Made by a program: the position numbers and the translations under genes. A DNA stretch of 64,000 nt from the NCBI GenBank assembly GCA_902617525.1, contig CACMWW010000003.1, positions 1 to 64,000 of the forward strand, read 5' to 3'. Source of the stretch: an uncultured Pelagibacteraceae bacterium. Its GTDB lineage: Bacteria > Pseudomonadota > Alphaproteobacteria > Pelagibacterales > AG-422-B15. Within the stretch, counting starts at the first letter, position 1. Each line of letters opens with the position of its first letter. Of this stretch, positions 54,093 to 63,300 are shown in pieces. The notes below the pieces were generated by a model. It worked only from the letters and a program-made list of their open reading frames with translations. It searched no databases and was not told the DNA's origin.

Positions 54093-54104
54093 GAGTTATA
54101 ACTC
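54093..54104. promoter_or_regulatory. Palindrome GAGTTATAACTC upstream of the M19 gene
   Basis: A perfect 12-bp palindrome 12 nt upstream of the M19 dipeptidase ATG, in the 192-bp gap that separates it from the divergent oxygenase gene. It may be a regulator site for the minus-strand operon. No other strong element was seen in this gap. Confidence 0.35.
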
Positions 54105-54272
54105 TTACTTATCTCTTACCAAGGGTTCAATGCAAATAAATAAATTGTAATTTTTACCTAATTTCCTATATTTTGACGAGAAAACTGCGACAATTTAAGC
54201 ATGGTTCATTCTCTGTAGATCTTTTAATTATCATAGAAAATACTATATTGAATCTGGATACTAACAAAAAAT

Positions 54273-54872
54273 ATGTACACACCGATTAACCAGTATATTG
54301 AAAGACTTGAGAACATTTCATTTGATGTTGATAAATTAAATGAAGCTGTCAGTGAATTAATCAAAATCAGACCTTTTGAAAATTCAGAACAAAAGCCTGG
54401 CATGCTTAAGTCAAATGCTATTTGCCTTAATTATGATGAGAAAGAGCTCGATGAATGGTTTGGTGGTAATATTAGGGGTAAATATTGGACAAAACCAGAC
54501 TCTTCATTTGAAGAAATGGAGAGGGAGCCATACATTGATGAAACAAGGTACACGCTCTTTAACCCAAAATTAAACAATACTTACTTCAAGTATGTATATG
54601 AAAAAATAAATGAGTTTTTTGAAATAGGCAGATGTCGTGTGATTAAAATGCCACCGCGCACCACTTTAAGCTGGCATAGAGATCCTGAAAAAAGACTTCA
54701 TATTGCAATCAAAACCAATTATGGAGCCCGAATGTTCATTGAACATACTGGACATCACATTCCTGCTGATGGAAATATTTATTTAACTGATAACACTAAA
54801 TATCACACAGCTATTAATGGTGGTGAAGAAGATAGAATTCACTTGGTAGCCACTGTTCTAGGTACAAAATAA
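54273..54872 (+). CDS. Aspartyl/asparaginyl beta-hydroxylase-like 2-oxoglutarate oxygenase
   Basis: A 199-aa cupin-fold protein that shows the Fe(II)/2OG facial triad: His and Asp in LSWHRDPEKR (about residues 130-139) and the distal His in TKYHTAINGG (about residue 178), followed by the Arg of DRIHLVAT that would bind 2-oxoglutarate. GARMFIEHTGHH lies between them. It is a small free-standing member without signal peptide. The substrate could be a free amino acid or a peptide. It stands alone on the plus strand inside the amine locus; its stop lies 2 nt from the GlnT-like stop. Confidence 0.78.
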   Translation: MYTPINQYIERLENISFDVDKLNEAVSELIKIRPFENSEQKPGMLKSNAICLNYDEKELDEWFGGNIRGKYWTKPDSSFEEMEREPYIDETRYTLFNPKLNNTYFKYVYEKINEFFEIGRCRVIKMPPRTTLSWHRDPEKRLHIAIKTNYGARMFIEHTGHHIPADGNIYLTDNTKYHTAINGGEEDRIHLVATVLGTK

Positions 54873-54874
54873 AT

Positions 54875-56194
54875 TTAACAATCAATTATATTTTTACGTA
54901 TCCAGTTTGCCTTGTTCTCTTCACCTACTTGACTAAATTCCTTTAACTCACGTTTCTTCAATTTTACATACTTCGAGACAACTTTTGCGCCGATTGACTT
55001 CTTAACAACAGCATCATTATTGAATTTTTTTAGAGCTTGTTCCAGGCTGTTAGGTAGTTTTTTTATCCTTTTTTGTTTGTGACCCTGTGTATACATATTT
55101 ATATCAAGGCGTTTTCCAGGGCTACGTTTGTTTTTCATTCCATCGAGACCCATTGCTATAATTCCTGATTGAAGCAGGTAAGGGTTAACAGCGCCATCTG
55201 CAGCTCTAAATTCAAATCGTCCTTCATCTGGAATTCGTATCATGTGTGTACGGTTATTTCCTGAGTATGTCACAGCAGTTGGAGAATAAGTTGATCCAGA
55301 GTTTGTTGTTTTTGCATTTAATCGTTCATAACTGTTAAGACACGGATTTAACCATGCAGCAAAAGAGTCTACTGATTTCATTATACCACCAATGAATTGA
55401 TAACCCATTTTTGATAGACCTAATTGATCAGAAGAATCCTGAAATAAGTTTTTTTTCTTTTTTTTATCCCATACTGACACATGTGCATGACAACCATTGC
55501 CTGTCAGTTGAGTAAATGGCTTGGGCATAAATGTCGCCCTCAATCCATGCTTTTCAGCAATTGATTTTACCATAAACTTAAAGAATACGTGACGATCTGC
55601 AGTTGTGAGACAATCTGTAAAATCCCAATTCATTTCAAACTGACCATTAGCATCTTCGTGGTCATTTTGATAAGGGTTCCAGCCTAGTTTAATCATGGAG
55701 TCACAAATTTCACTTAACACATCAAAGCGTCTCATTAAAGCGGCCACATCATAGCAAGGCTTTAAAGCATCATCGCGAGTATCAGCGACTTCACTGCCAT
55801 CTTCATTTAAGATAAAAAATTCACATTCAACGCCAGTCTTCATCGTAAGGTCTAACTTATCTAAATTATTAATTTGGTTTTTTAAAATCACGCGAGGACA
55901 TTGGTCCATAAATTTATCATTCATAACCAGGTCACTTGCTAACCAGCCAACATCAGGCTGCCAAGGTAATTGAATGAGGCTATCTGGATCAGGCAAAGCA
56001 AACATATCAGGTTCAGAAAATGAAAGATCCAAGTGCGTTGCAAACCCTCCAAAGCCAGCACCCGTTTTTTGCATTTCTCCAATAGCTCGAGATGGTACGA
56101 GTTTTGCCCTTTGCACTCCAAAAAGATCAACAAATGTGACTAGGAAATATTTGATTTTCTTCTGCTTTGCGATTTTTTCTAAGCTTTTTACCAT
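54875..56194 (-). CDS. glnT: Type III glutamine synthetase, gamma-glutamylmethylamide synthetase (GMAS)-like
   Basis: A 439-aa member of the glutamine synthetase family that follows the GlnT/GMAS pattern, which ligates glutamate to methylamine or another amine using ATP. Cues are IKYFLVTFVDLFGVQRAKLVPSRAI, MKTGVECEFFIL (metal Glu), YQNDHEDANGQFEMNWDF, LTGNGCHAHVSVWDK, SGNNRTHMIRIP and RFEFRAADGAVNPYL. It is shorter than GS-I and has no adenylylation loop. The track start (56215) is seven codons earlier; MVKSLEKIAKQKKIKYF fits the family better. The N-methylglutamate synthase/dehydrogenase genes are not in the window, so the amine is uncertain. Confidence 0.85.
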   Translation of the reverse strand: MVKSLEKIAKQKKIKYFLVTFVDLFGVQRAKLVPSRAIGEMQKTGAGFGGFATHLDLSFSEPDMFALPDPDSLIQLPWQPDVGWLASDLVMNDKFMDQCPRVILKNQINNLDKLDLTMKTGVECEFFILNEDGSEVADTRDDALKPCYDVAALMRRFDVLSEICDSMIKLGWNPYQNDHEDANGQFEMNWDFTDCLTTADRHVFFKFMVKSIAEKHGLRATFMPKPFTQLTGNGCHAHVSVWDKKKKKNLFQDSSDQLGLSKMGYQFIGGIMKSVDSFAAWLNPCLNSYERLNAKTTNSGSTYSPTAVTYSGNNRTHMIRIPDEGRFEFRAADGAVNPYLLQSGIIAMGLDGMKNKRSPGKRLDINMYTQGHKQKRIKKLPNSLEQALKKFNNDAVVKKSIGAKVVSKYVKLKKRELKEFSQVGEENKANWIRKNIIDC

Positions 56195-56250
56195 TGAAAG
56201 AATTATGCGCAGCATTGATGATTATTCAATAGGTAAATGTTTATTGATAT

Positions 56251-56279
56251 TTGAGCAAAAAACCCATATTGGGTATAAT
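56251..56279 (+). promoter_or_regulatory. Sigma70-type promoter with operator-like dyad, leaderless
   Basis: TTGAGC and TATAAT are separated by exactly 17 bp. The dyad ACCCA-TAT-TGGGT (56262-56274) fills the spacer, a typical repressor position. The -10 ends 5 nt before the ATG at 56285, so transcription should start at or within a base or two of that A, giving a leaderless mRNA. No Shine-Dalgarno could fit. Confidence 0.65.
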
Positions 56280-56284
56280 TAAAA

Positions 56285-57346
56285 ATGGATCCTAATTTAA
56301 AAAAAATTCGAGACTCTGTCATTGAGTACACTTTAAAGTTGGACAATGACCAACTTGCACTCTTATTGTTAATTCAACTTTCTCGTCATCAAAATCTATT
56401 TATTCATGAGCCGTCAGATTGGGAAGATAGTCCAACAGGTTGGATTACAAAAGATCAAAGACTGCAAGATGAAGTTATTGCTATTTTATCTTTTATAATA
56501 CTTTTTTCATTTACAAACGCATACCACGATGAAAATTTATTCAAGGAGCATAGGAAAGAAATATTAGCAATGCATCCAGAGGATTTTCTTAATAATTCAA
56601 TTTATCAGTCATCATTTAATCGATTCATTGGCAAAAAAATTACTATCAGTTCACTTTCAGATCATTTCAATATTCCAAAAGAAAGTATGAGAAGATATCT
56701 AAATTCAGTTTTAGAAAGTGATTTGATAACCAAGAATTCAAAATATGGATACCTTGTAAATTTTGACGCTTATCAAGCATATATATTTACGAATTCATTA
56801 AGTAATATTTACAAATCAGTAATGCGCTCATTGAATGATTTTATATTAAATCTTGAAGATTATTTTGACATTAAATTTAATTTAAAGCCTCTAACTTCAA
56901 TCAATACAAAAAAATTTTCACAGTCTAAATGGAACAGAGTACGATTGCATTTATATCACTTCTGGGTAAGAATTCTTACATTAGAAGGTAGCGATCAATC
57001 ACTTTTACCAGCTGATCGTATAATACTCTCAGCTGCAGTATATTTTAAAAACAGACACGGTATATTAAAGTATAAATCCATTGAAGATTTATATGAGAGT
57101 GAACATCTTCTTCCAACAAACCTATCTTCAATTTCTGAGGCAGCAAAAATGCCGCGTGAAACTGTAAGACGATCTAGCAAGAAATTAATTGAATTGAAAC
57201 ATCTTGAAAAAAAGGGGAGAAATATTTACCGAGTTAATTACCCAAAACTCAATGGAGAGGTAGATATTTTTTTAAAATTTAAAGAATTAACTTTTACAGA
57301 AATGATGAACTTTTATTTCAATATTTATGAGGATCTAACGAGTTAA
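56285..57346 (+). CDS. Putative transcription regulator with two winged-helix domains
   Basis: A 353-aa protein I do not recognise as a named family. It contains two similar helix-turn-helix segments: ISSLSDHFNIPKESMRRYLN (about residues 120-139) and LSSISEAAKMPRETVRRSSK (about residues 279-298). Each is followed by a wing-like strand pair (NSKYGYLVNF; KGRNIYRVNY) and each is preceded by a helical region, so the protein looks like an internal duplication. The first gene half also has a hydrophobic segment (VIAILSFIILFSFTNAY). It is divergent from glnT and convergent with the TolC gene, sharing a TTAA bidirectional stop. Confidence 0.68.
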   Translation: MDPNLKKIRDSVIEYTLKLDNDQLALLLLIQLSRHQNLFIHEPSDWEDSPTGWITKDQRLQDEVIAILSFIILFSFTNAYHDENLFKEHRKEILAMHPEDFLNNSIYQSSFNRFIGKKITISSLSDHFNIPKESMRRYLNSVLESDLITKNSKYGYLVNFDAYQAYIFTNSLSNIYKSVMRSLNDFILNLEDYFDIKFNLKPLTSINTKKFSQSKWNRVRLHLYHFWVRILTLEGSDQSLLPADRIILSAAVYFKNRHGILKYKSIEDLYESEHLLPTNLSSISEAAKMPRETVRRSSKKLIELKHLEKKGRNIYRVNYPKLNGEVDIFLKFKELTFTEMMNFYFNIYEDLTS

Positions 57347-60165
57347 ATTGAACACATTAGAATGACTTCTTCATTACAAGTAAGCTCAGCGTCAATAATT
57401 GAGCTATTCTCAGAACTTAATTGAGTATCAAGTTCTTCGAGCATTGATTTAGCCTCAACCATAGGAACTGGGCCGATTACTACTGAGAAGTCATTTTTAT
57501 CAAATTTTTCAACATTAATATCATATTTGAGGAAACGAGTATCAAAGCCCATTAAATCATATATGTAATTCATTAAGCTATTCGCCGAATTTCCTCGTTT
57601 ATATGACCCGATCTTAATATAAGCATACTCTGCATTTGATGAACTTTCTGAAAGATCATTGTCAGTTTCAGCTGGTACTTCACTTGCTTGAGCACTGAAA
57701 GAATTAGTTTCAGTATCAATACTTGTATCGACAAGTTCATTTAAATTTTCTAAAGCCTCTTCAGCCTCTTTAGCTAACTTTTCTTCAAGTGCTTCTTGAG
57801 CAGCTTTTTCTTCTAACTCTTTTTGTTTATTTTCTTCAATTAATTGAGCTAATTCTTCTTTTGCTTCAGCAGTTTCAGAAAGCAGTTGCTCATTTTCAGT
57901 GAGAAGTTCCTCATTCTCAGCTAAAAGCTTTTCGTTTTCTTGAATAATTTTTTTTGTTGGCAAAATATTATCTTCTTCAACTGCATTAGCACTTGTTTCA
58001 TTTGTAGTTATAACTTCGTCATCAGTATTGGCACTGGCAGTTTCATCAAAGATTTGATTATTAAACTCTAGTGAGTCCTGTTCTTCATTCAATTGGTCAA
58101 GTGATCCTTCAAGCAACTGATCAACCGAGTCCAGAAGGTCATTTAGTTCTTCAGCTGATACATTACTAAACTCATATTCTGCCTCAATTGGTTCAGATGT
58201 TGTTTCTTCTACTTCCATTTGATCTTCAACTTCAACAGTTTCAACTGAAACTGCTTCCACTTCTTCATCCGGCAATACTTCATCTTCATTACTTAACCTT
58301 GTCATCCGCGCAAGTTCTTCTCTTGCTTTCTGACTTTCATTTGCGAGGAAAGTTTCTTCATCAACAAATCTTAGAACAAAGTTATCCTCAGCTGATACTA
58401 GGGCATTTGCAACTGTCATTTTAAGTTTTATACCTGATACATCCTCTGGTGGGTTACCAACTATTGATAAATCTGATGTGAGGAAAGCAAGCCATCGAGG
58501 TAAGTCAGTGCCATCTTCTTGTGTCACTGAGTATCTCAATTTTCCTGGCCCAGTGATATTAAATGTATCTTTAGATACCTTAAATTTGTTACTAGATTGT
58601 TTTGTATTAATCGGGTCTGTGATTACTAGAAGTTGTGGGTTTTGATCATTCAAAGGAATATTAACTGCTGCCTGATAAGTTACGCCCCACTCAGCTAGAT
58701 TGGCTTTTATGCTATTACCTAAGTCCTCGATTGATAGATTTTGATGATCTGCTGGCAAAATGTCTTTACCAATTGATGCATAAATCTGACCGATACTGTG
58801 CTGCATTTCAGAGAAGGCTAAATCTTTTCTTAGCTCTGCAACTAAAAGACTTGCTTCTTCTCGAATAACTTCAAGCTCACCAAATCTTGAGACTTTCTGG
58901 GCATTTTTGACTTGTTTACTTATTCTTTGTGCCACATCCAAATATCTTTGCGCTGTGTCATATTCCTCAATTGCAAGGTCATAATTGATATTCGATAAAT
59001 GAACCTGAGAGAGTACTGTCATGGCTATTGCAAGATGTCTTTCGGCAATGAGCTCTTGGTTTGCCTTCGAAGCTTTTCTAGTTGCTCCAATTGAGAAGAT
59101 GTCAAATAGATTGCCGCCGATTGATGCTCCATACTCTGTTGTATCTTGATTTAGCAAGTAATCATTATTTGTGTAACCATATGCAGCATTAAATTTTAAG
59201 CTTGGTATAAGTGCTAACATAGCTGCCCTTGTATCTTTACTTGTAATTCTTTTTTGATATCGACTTTCCATAAGTTCAGGTCTTGAAAGAAGTGCTATTT
59301 CCTCCATAGCTTGAATATCCATATTAAGGTTTGTTAAATATGTATCATTCTCAGCAAGTGTGAATTTTTCACTAGGAAGCAGACCCATTAATGTTGCTAA
59401 CTCGTTTTTTGAATTTACGAGAGCACGTTTTTGTGTTTGAAGTGTTCTCTGTACGTCAAGTAACTCTTTTTGATAAAGTAAAGAGTCCATTGGGGCCGAG
59501 ATTAAAAGTTCTTCAATGTATTGAGAATCTGCCAATGCGTCTTCAACTCTCTTAAGGAGTGGGTTAAGTTTTTCAAGAAGATTTTCTGATGCTTGGGCTT
59601 TCCAGTATGACCTGATAATATCTCTAGTAATATTTTGAATAGCCTTTCTCTCAAGTTCCTTCGCAATTAAATATCTATCCGCCTGTTGTCCTGCCCTTAT
59701 GTATGAGAGTCCAAAGTCTAGTGCATTCCAAGTAAATTCAATACCTCTTGTTGCCTGACCTTTATCTCTTGAGATAGTGTATCCTTCGGTTCCATCAATT
59801 GATGGTGCAACACTATCATCCGATGCAACGGTTTTACTAGTAGAAGGTTGAAGTTCCGTAAATTCAGAATAACCAGCACTGAGTGCTATGTCAGGAAGCA
59901 TATCAAATTTTTGCAAGTCTCTTTGACTCTGTGATAGAGCAGACTCCATAACACTTAACCTTAAATCGCGATTGTTTCTGACAGCAATTGCAATTGCAGT
60001 GTGTAAATCAATATTTTTTAAAGATTCGTCAATTTCAAGTTCGGCAATTTCCTCAGCAACTGAAACACTTAATGACTCTGCATCAATTACTCTTGGAGAT
60101 CGTGCACAAGCAACGAGCGCCAAACATATGAAAACTATAAATAATTTTTTTATTGGGTTGACCAT
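57343..60165 (-). CDS. TolC-family outer-membrane lipoprotein with cadherin-like, coiled-coil and SPOR-like extension
   Basis: A 940-aa protein, about twice the length of TolC/NodT channels. A lipoprotein signal ends at LALVAC (Cys about 20). The TolC efflux domain covers about residues 50-490: LHTAIAIAVRNNRDLRL, MLPDIALSAGYSEF, YWKAQASENLLEKL, then the second repeat ALIPSLKFNAAYGYTNND. Next comes a dystroglycan-cadherin/He_PIG-like domain (about 515-620; GKLRYSVTQEDGTDLPRWLAF), a Glu-rich linker, a coiled coil (about 755-830; ENEKLLAENEELLTENEQLL) and a SPOR-like domain (about 865-935; YIKIGSYKRGNSANSLMNYI, FSVVIGPVP). Such channels serve type I secretion or efflux. It is divergent from the giant repeat protein, its likely cargo. 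Confidence 0.85.
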   Translation of the reverse strand: MVNPIKKLFIVFICLALVACARSPRVIDAESLSVSVAEEIAELEIDESLKNIDLHTAIAIAVRNNRDLRLSVMESALSQSQRDLQKFDMLPDIALSAGYSEFTELQPSTSKTVASDDSVAPSIDGTEGYTISRDKGQATRGIEFTWNALDFGLSYIRAGQQADRYLIAKELERKAIQNITRDIIRSYWKAQASENLLEKLNPLLKRVEDALADSQYIEELLISAPMDSLLYQKELLDVQRTLQTQKRALVNSKNELATLMGLLPSEKFTLAENDTYLTNLNMDIQAMEEIALLSRPELMESRYQKRITSKDTRAAMLALIPSLKFNAAYGYTNNDYLLNQDTTEYGASIGGNLFDIFSIGATRKASKANQELIAERHLAIAMTVLSQVHLSNINYDLAIEEYDTAQRYLDVAQRISKQVKNAQKVSRFGELEVIREEASLLVAELRKDLAFSEMQHSIGQIYASIGKDILPADHQNLSIEDLGNSIKANLAEWGVTYQAAVNIPLNDQNPQLLVITDPINTKQSSNKFKVSKDTFNITGPGKLRYSVTQEDGTDLPRWLAFLTSDLSIVGNPPEDVSGIKLKMTVANALVSAEDNFVLRFVDEETFLANESQKAREELARMTRLSNEDEVLPDEEVEAVSVETVEVEDQMEVEETTSEPIEAEYEFSNVSAEELNDLLDSVDQLLEGSLDQLNEEQDSLEFNNQIFDETASANTDDEVITTNETSANAVEEDNILPTKKIIQENEKLLAENEELLTENEQLLSETAEAKEELAQLIEENKQKELEEKAAQEALEEKLAKEAEEALENLNELVDTSIDTETNSFSAQASEVPAETDNDLSESSSNAEYAYIKIGSYKRGNSANSLMNYIYDLMGFDTRFLKYDINVEKFDKNDFSVVIGPVPMVEAKSMLEELDTQLSSENSSIIDAELTCNEEVILMCSI

Positions 60166-60372
60166 TTATTTGTTTTTATAAAAACCAAGATACTGTCTTA
60201 ACGGGTAACCGTATCCGGCGCAAGTAATACCAAACTTTAGTAATTTCAGTGTATATATAACCGCCCATTTTGGGTTTTTTTTGCGATCTTGCTACATTTA
60301 GTAGCATTACTGCTGTATACAGAAAAGGTATATTTATCAATAAATTACTAAATTTTATTTATATAAATTAAC
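60166..60372. promoter_or_regulatory. Divergent control region between TolC-like and giant repeat protein genes
   Basis: A 207-bp gap, the longest non-coding stretch in the window. It contains GCTAC-N5-GTAGC (60291-60305), the palindrome CTGTATACAG (60313-60322) and CCCA-TTT-TGGG followed by eight T residues (60265-60282 region, plus strand), which could act as a weak attenuator in a long leader of the repeat-protein gene. Promoters for both genes must lie here; none is clear enough to mark. Confidence 0.45.
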
Positions 60373-63300
60373 ATGACCAAAAAACTAATTCAGGCACTCG
60401 AACCACGTATGATGCTCGATGGAGCTGCGGTTGCAACTGCAATTGATACCATTGATGACTTAGCAAATGCGAACAAAACTGATTTAGACAAAAGATTAAA
60501 AGAAAATAATTTTAAAACCGAACAAGATACAAAACTTCCATTTGTAAATCGTGAAAGCATTAATCAAAACACACGCACAAAACAATTTGTGTTTATTGAT
60601 AGTGCAATCGATGACATCGAAGTCTTAATTGAAAGTTTTGATGACAATACTGAAGTGCACATCATCCAAAGTGATGTGGATGGTTTTAAAGAGATGCAAA
60701 ATATTCTCGCTGATGAAAAAAACATTGATGGTATTCATGTTATTGGTCACGGTAGCATTGGTCAGATTGCATTTGGTGATGCGATTTTAAACAGTGATAC
60801 ATTAAATGAGTACAAACAAACTTTAAAAGACATTGGCGCAAGCCTCAGTGCTGATGGTGATATCTTATTCTACGGTTGTAATATTGCAGCAGATGAAAGT
60901 GGCGAGATTTTAATTAAGCAAATTGCTGAAATTACTGAAGCTGATGTAGCGGCATCAGATGATGTAACGGGTAAAGGTGGTGACTGGGATCTTGAAAAGC
61001 ATTCAGGTATTATTGAGACTAAAAATATTGATGTTGAGAATTATGCTCATTCACTTGCAAATGGAGTAGCTTCAACTGATGCAGATGTAGTTGAAATTCA
61101 CAGTGCTACAAATTATCGAGCAAGATGGTCAGGTGATAATTCTGGCGGTCAACAAGATCCAAGTTCTGATCGATTTATTATCTCTCAAGAGAGAGCTGAT
61201 GTAACAGGTGGAGCAGGGACTTTAAATTTTGACGTATCAGGAGCAAAGAGTTCACATACACCAAGTTCTAGTGAACCAGTTCATGTATATTTACTTTTTT
61301 CAAATGATGACACAGATAGCAATAGCCGTCGATCTGGTTCAAGAACAGGTGTTGTGACTTTTGAGAATGACATTTTAGGTGTCTTTACCAGTCCGTACAA
61401 CACGATTGCTATGACAGGAATTTCAAAATCAGGGGCCTCATATCCAACAGCAAGTTCGGACAAAATCGGAATGAGGGATTTGGAGTATAAAAATGATAAT
61501 GCGCCAGGACAGCAGGGGAATAAAGACTGGTTTAGAATTTATAACTCAAACAGATCGATTGAAATTGGTACAAAAAACGGCCTTAAAGGTGACTTTATTC
61601 GTGTCATTACTAGAGCTCCAATCGAAAACAATGGACCTACTGGTAATAACGACACGGGGGCAGTAAATGAAGATGCGAGCGTTTCAGTAACTGCGGGCAG
61701 TGGTGTTTTATCAAATGATACAGATCCTGACGGTGATACACTATCCGTAAGTGCAATATCAGGCGGCTCCATTGGATCAGCTCTAAATGGTACATACGGT
61801 CAGCTAACTATGAGTGCAGATGGCAGCTACACTTATATCGCAAATAGAGATGATGCAGACCCTCTTGATCCAGGCGATACAGTAACAGATACATTTACAT
61901 ACACAGTATCTGATGGAACTGATACAGATACCGCAACACTCACAATTACTATTACTGGAGTTAATGATCCGATAACAGCTGTGAATGATACAGATGCTGT
62001 GAATGAAGATGCAACAATTAATCGAAGCACTTCGGACTCTCAAGAGTTAGATCATGACGACACCGACCCTGATGCCGATGATGCGTCTGGTAGCTTTACA
62101 ATCACTGCAATTAGAACAGGAAGAGAATCTGCAACCAGTGGAACAACTGCAGGCACAATCGGACAGGCTCTAAATGGTACTTACGGTGTATTAACTGTAG
62201 CTGCAGATGGTAGCTATAGCTATGCCGCAACCAGAAGCGGAGCAGATGCGTTAGCGGCAGGAGTATCAGCAATTGATTATTTTACCTATACAGTAAGAGA
62301 TCATGCAAGCAGTCCAAATGATACAGATACTGCTGAGCTTGCAATAACAGTAACAGGAGTAGGTCCAAGTGCGAGCAATGATACTGGCAGTGTAAATGAA
62401 AATGCAACTCTAACAGCAAATGCTGGTGCAGGTGTAATTGCAAATGACACAGGTGGCGACACAGAAAGTCTCGCAGTTACTAACATCAGTTCAAATGCTA
62501 CTGGAAACAGTGGTAACGCTGCTCAAGGTGTTCTTGGAACATATGGTACGCTCACAGTAGCTGCTGATGGCAGTTATACTTATGTTGCTAACACAGCAGC
62601 AGCAGAAGCACTCGATGCAGGTGACGAAGTCACAGATATTTTTACTTATACAGTCAAAGATGATGATGATGTTAATTCAGATACAGCAACTCTAACGATT
62701 ACAGTTACAGGTGTAGACGATGACCCAGTTGGTAACAATGATGCAGGCGCAATCAATGAGGATAAAACCCTTACTGTTAGCGCGGGAAGCGGAGTATTAT
62801 CAAATGATACTGATGCAGATGCTAGTTCAAGTCTATCAGTTTCTGCAATTTCGGGCGGTACAGTTGGTGCATCATTAAATGGAACCTATGGTGTTCTGAC
62901 TTTGAGTTCAGATGGTAGTTATACTTATGTTGCAAATGGTAGAAGTGAGGATGGTCTCGCTGCTGACGCCACGGCAACCGATACATTCACGTATACCGTA
63001 AGTGATGGAGCAGGAACAACCGATACAGCAGATTTAGTCATCACAGTAACCGGAGTTGGTCCGCAAGCCGTTAATGATACCGGTGCAGTCAATGAAGATG
63101 CCACTTTAACAGTAAATGAAGCATCTGGTGTAATCAGTAATGATGATGACAATGCAAGTTACGACGTAGAGAGTTTAGCCATAACTGGCATTTCTCACGG
63201 CGTTACTGGAAATAGTGGTAATGCTGCACAAGCTGTTACTGGAACATACGGTGTTTTAACTATGGCGGCTGATGGTAGCTATACATATGTTGCTAACCAA

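Noticed and set aside
57343-60165. Possibility that the long TolC ORF is two genes joined by a sequencing error
   Set aside because: The frame is continuous, the linker is compositionally consistent (acidic, Glu-rich), and no start signal was evident before the SPOR-like part.
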